Of a stretch of 15,671 nt of DNA, positions 14,017-15,671 are shown piece after piece (positions within the stretch are counted from its first letter, which is position 1; each line of letters begins with the position of its first letter). Made by a program: the position numbers and the translations under genes. This DNA is from Tepidiphilus sp. (GTDB taxonomy: Bacteria; Pseudomonadota; Gammaproteobacteria; Burkholderiales; Rhodocyclaceae): the NCBI GenBank assembly GCA_028684345.1, contig JAQUGB010000023.1:1-15671 (forward strand), in the 5' to 3' direction. A model generated the notes under the pieces. That model saw only the letters and a list, made by a program, of their open reading frames with translations, made no database searches and was not told the DNA's origin.

Positions 14017-15671
14017 GACAAGTCGATCGCACGGGTGAGTTCGCTGACCAGCGCGTGGCGTCGTTGCGCAGATTCGAGCGCCTCGCCGCGAATGAGGAAG
14101 GTGTCTTCGGCGCGCTCGCCCAGCGTGTCGATCCGTGCCATGTCGATGGTGATGCCGTGGCGCGCGAGCGAGCGCACGATTTTATAGAGCAGCCCGGGCT
14201 GATCGATGGCGGTGACGTTGAGGACGTAGTGTTGGCCCCGTTCGTCCGGATTGACGTGAATTTGGGGGGCAAAGGGAAAGTGGCGCACCAGCCGTGGGAG
14301 GCGCCTGCTGCCGAGATCGGGCTCGGGGGGAGAGCCTGGCTGGCTCAGCCGACGCGGGAGTTCGTATTCGAGTAAGGGCAGGAGTTCGCGCGCCGGCAGA
14401 TCGCTCGGGGGCCGTAGCACGAAGCTGTCGAGCGCATGGCCGGCATGGGTGGTGTGGATTTTCGCTTCCCAGACTTCGAGCCCGAGCTGAGTGAGGTAGG
14501 CGATGAGCCGCAAGAGCAGCTCGGGGGCATCGCGCGTATAGACCATGAGCTGGATGCCGCCGCCCTCGGGCAGCAGCCGCGCGCGGACCACGGGTTCTTG
14601 CTGTGCGAAGCGGCCATATAGGATGCGGGTGTGCCAGGTGATCTCTTCGGGGGAGTGGCGCAGGAAGTACGCGGTATCGAGCGTGTGCCAGAATGCCGCC
14701 TCGGCCTCGGGTCGCAGGCCGTGGAAGCGCAGCAGGCGGCGGGCTTCCTCCAGCCGGGCGGCGAGGGGATCGTGCGCGATTCCTTGACGGCTCCGGCGCA
14801 GGTAGCGGCGCGTCGCCTCGAACAGATCTTGCAGCAGACGTTCTTTCCACGGCGTCCACACTTTGGGGCTGGTGCCGCGGATGTCGGCGTGGGTGAGGAG
14901 ATAGAGGGCGATGAGGCGTCGCTCGGTTCCCACGAGCGTGGCGAATCGCGCCACGACCTCGGGATCGCTGATGTCCTCTTTTTGCGCAGTGCGCGACATC
15001 TCCAGATGATGACGAACGAGCCAGACGACGAGTTCGGCATCCTCGAGGGTGAGCCGATGTTCGCGGCAAAAACGTTCGGCCTCTTCCGCGCCGATGAGAC
15101 TGTGATCCCCGCCCCGTCCCTTGCCGATGTCGTGAAAGAGTGCGGCGAGATAGAGTAACCAGGGTTGCCCGAACTCGAACATGAGCGCGTTCATCGCGGG
15201 GTATTCGTGCGCGTGCTCGCCCATGGTGAAGCAGCGCAGGTTGCGCACGACCATCAGCGTGTGGGTATCGACGGTGTAGACGTGGTAGAGGTCGTACTGC
15301 ATCTGGCAGATGATGCGCCGCCAGGGTGGGAGGTAGCGCGAGAGAATGCCGAATTGGTTCATCCTCCGCAGGCCGTGCACGATGCCGCGGCGCTGTTTCA
15401 GGAGGTCGAGGAAGAGCGCCTGGTGGCGGGGTTCGAGATGATAGGCGTCGTCGATGAGCTCGCGGTGTGCCCACAGCAGACGCAGGGTGCGGGCGGTGAG
15501 GTCGGTGAGCTCGCTTCTTTGGGCGAGCAGCAGGAAGACTTCGAGGAGCGCTTCCGGGTGACGTACGAAAGTGTCCTCGCTCACCACGTCGAGCCGGTCG
15601 CCCCGCTGCTGGAACCGCTCGTTGATGGGGAAGGGCAGGCGCTGGCGTTCGGGAAAGAGCGCTTCGGCGAA
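14001..15671 (-). CDS. glnD: GlnD, bifunctional PII uridylyltransferase/uridylyl-removing enzyme (5' part cut by window)
   Basis: The C-terminal 556 residues of the nitrogen sensor that uridylylates PII proteins when glutamine is low and removes the UMP when it is high. The frame is open to the window edge and begins in the segment before the HD domain (PINERFQQRGDRL), so the N-terminal nucleotidyltransferase domain lies outside; the full protein should be about 850-900 residues. A GTG at 15587 is internal, not the start. The HD hydrolase domain shows FHDIGKGRGGDHS at about 179-191 and VRHHLEMSRTAQ near 219-230. Two ACT domains follow, at about 395-455 and 485-550, the second beginning around VLNVTAIDQPGLLYK; these sense glutamine in E. 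coli. The 3' end overlaps uppP by 16 bases. Confidence 0.95.
   Translation of the reverse strand, partial: FAEALFPERQRLPFPINERFQQRGDRLDVVSEDTFVRHPEALLEVFLLLAQRSELTDLTARTLRLLWAHRELIDDAYHLEPRHQALFLDLLKQRRGIVHGLRRMNQFGILSRYLPPWRRIICQMQYDLYHVYTVDTHTLMVVRNLRCFTMGEHAHEYPAMNALMFEFGQPWLLYLAALFHDIGKGRGGDHSLIGAEEAERFCREHRLTLEDAELVVWLVRHHLEMSRTAQKEDISDPEVVARFATLVGTERRLIALYLLTHADIRGTSPKVWTPWKERLLQDLFEATRRYLRRSRQGIAHDPLAARLEEARRLLRFHGLRPEAEAAFWHTLDTAYFLRHSPEEITWHTRILYGRFAQQEPVVRARLLPEGGGIQLMVYTRDAPELLLRLIAYLTQLGLEVWEAKIHTTHAGHALDSFVLRPPSDLPARELLPLLEYELPRRLSQPGSPPEPDLGSRRLPRLVRHFPFAPQIHVNPDERGQHYVLNVTAIDQPGLLYKIVRSLARHGITIDMARIDTLGERAEDTFLIRGEALESAQRRHALVSELTRAIDLSQAAK

Noticed and set aside
14033..14060. 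A small hairpin (CGCT/AGCG) past uppP, considered as a terminator
   Set aside because: The stem is only four base pairs, has no T-run, and lies within glnD coding sequence.
1..15671. Mobile element, phage, CRISPR, toxin-antitoxin or defence system
   Set aside because: No transposase, integrase, repeat array or defence-type gene is visible. MoxR is an AAA+ ATPase, but its DUF58/transglutaminase partners fit a known envelope-type operon rather than a defence system.

Overview
The window is about 15.7 kb of GC-rich DNA with almost no spare sequence: the largest gap between genes is 110 bases, and most neighbours are separated by fewer than 60 bases or overlap. It holds fifteen genes, the first and last cut by the window edges. 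The families (surE-pcm-nlpD-rpoS, dapA-bamC, rlmD, glnD, E. coli-type dgkA, uppP) point to a Gram-negative proteobacterium. Gene order, the lipoprotein BamC and the protein sequences look betaproteobacterial. That assignment is an inference from family resemblance; no rRNA marker is present. I see no rRNA, tRNA, CRISPR array, insertion sequence, phage gene or long repeat.

Layout. (1) Bases 1-1091, + strand: the end of tcdA (tRNA t6A cyclisation) translationally coupled to a short stand-alone CbiX-type chelatase. (2) 1149-4424, + strand: the stationary-phase cluster surE-pcm-nlpD-rpoS. (3) 4406-8345, - strand: an operon of a MoxR AAA+ ATPase, a DUF58 membrane protein and a TgpA-like membrane transglutaminase, joined by 4-base start/stop overlaps and running head-on into rpoS. 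(4) 8456-9382, + strand: a zinc deacetylase of the histone deacetylase/acetylpolyamine amidohydrolase superfamily, divergent from moxR and preceded by a good sigma-70-type promoter. (5) 9435-14016, + strand: a probable operon dapA-bamC-rlmD-dgkA-uppP with gaps of 5-17 bases. (6) 14001-15671, - strand: the C-terminal two thirds of glnD, converging on uppP with another short 3' overlap.

Functionally, much of the window concerns the envelope and its stress response: DapA supplies diaminopimelate for peptidoglycan, UppP regenerates the undecaprenyl phosphate carrier, DgkA salvages lipid, BamC belongs to the outer-membrane assembly machine, NlpD activates septal amidases, and the MoxR/DUF58/TgpA trio probably acts at the inner membrane. 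SurE, Pcm and RpoS belong to stationary-phase survival, and GlnD is the nitrogen sensor.

I found no convincing undescribed system. The least characterised unit is the MoxR-DUF58-TgpA trio, whose substrate is unknown. The other points worth checking are two convergent 3' overlaps, the separation of rpoS from rlmD, the dgkA-uppP pairing, and the divergent control region around 8346-8455.
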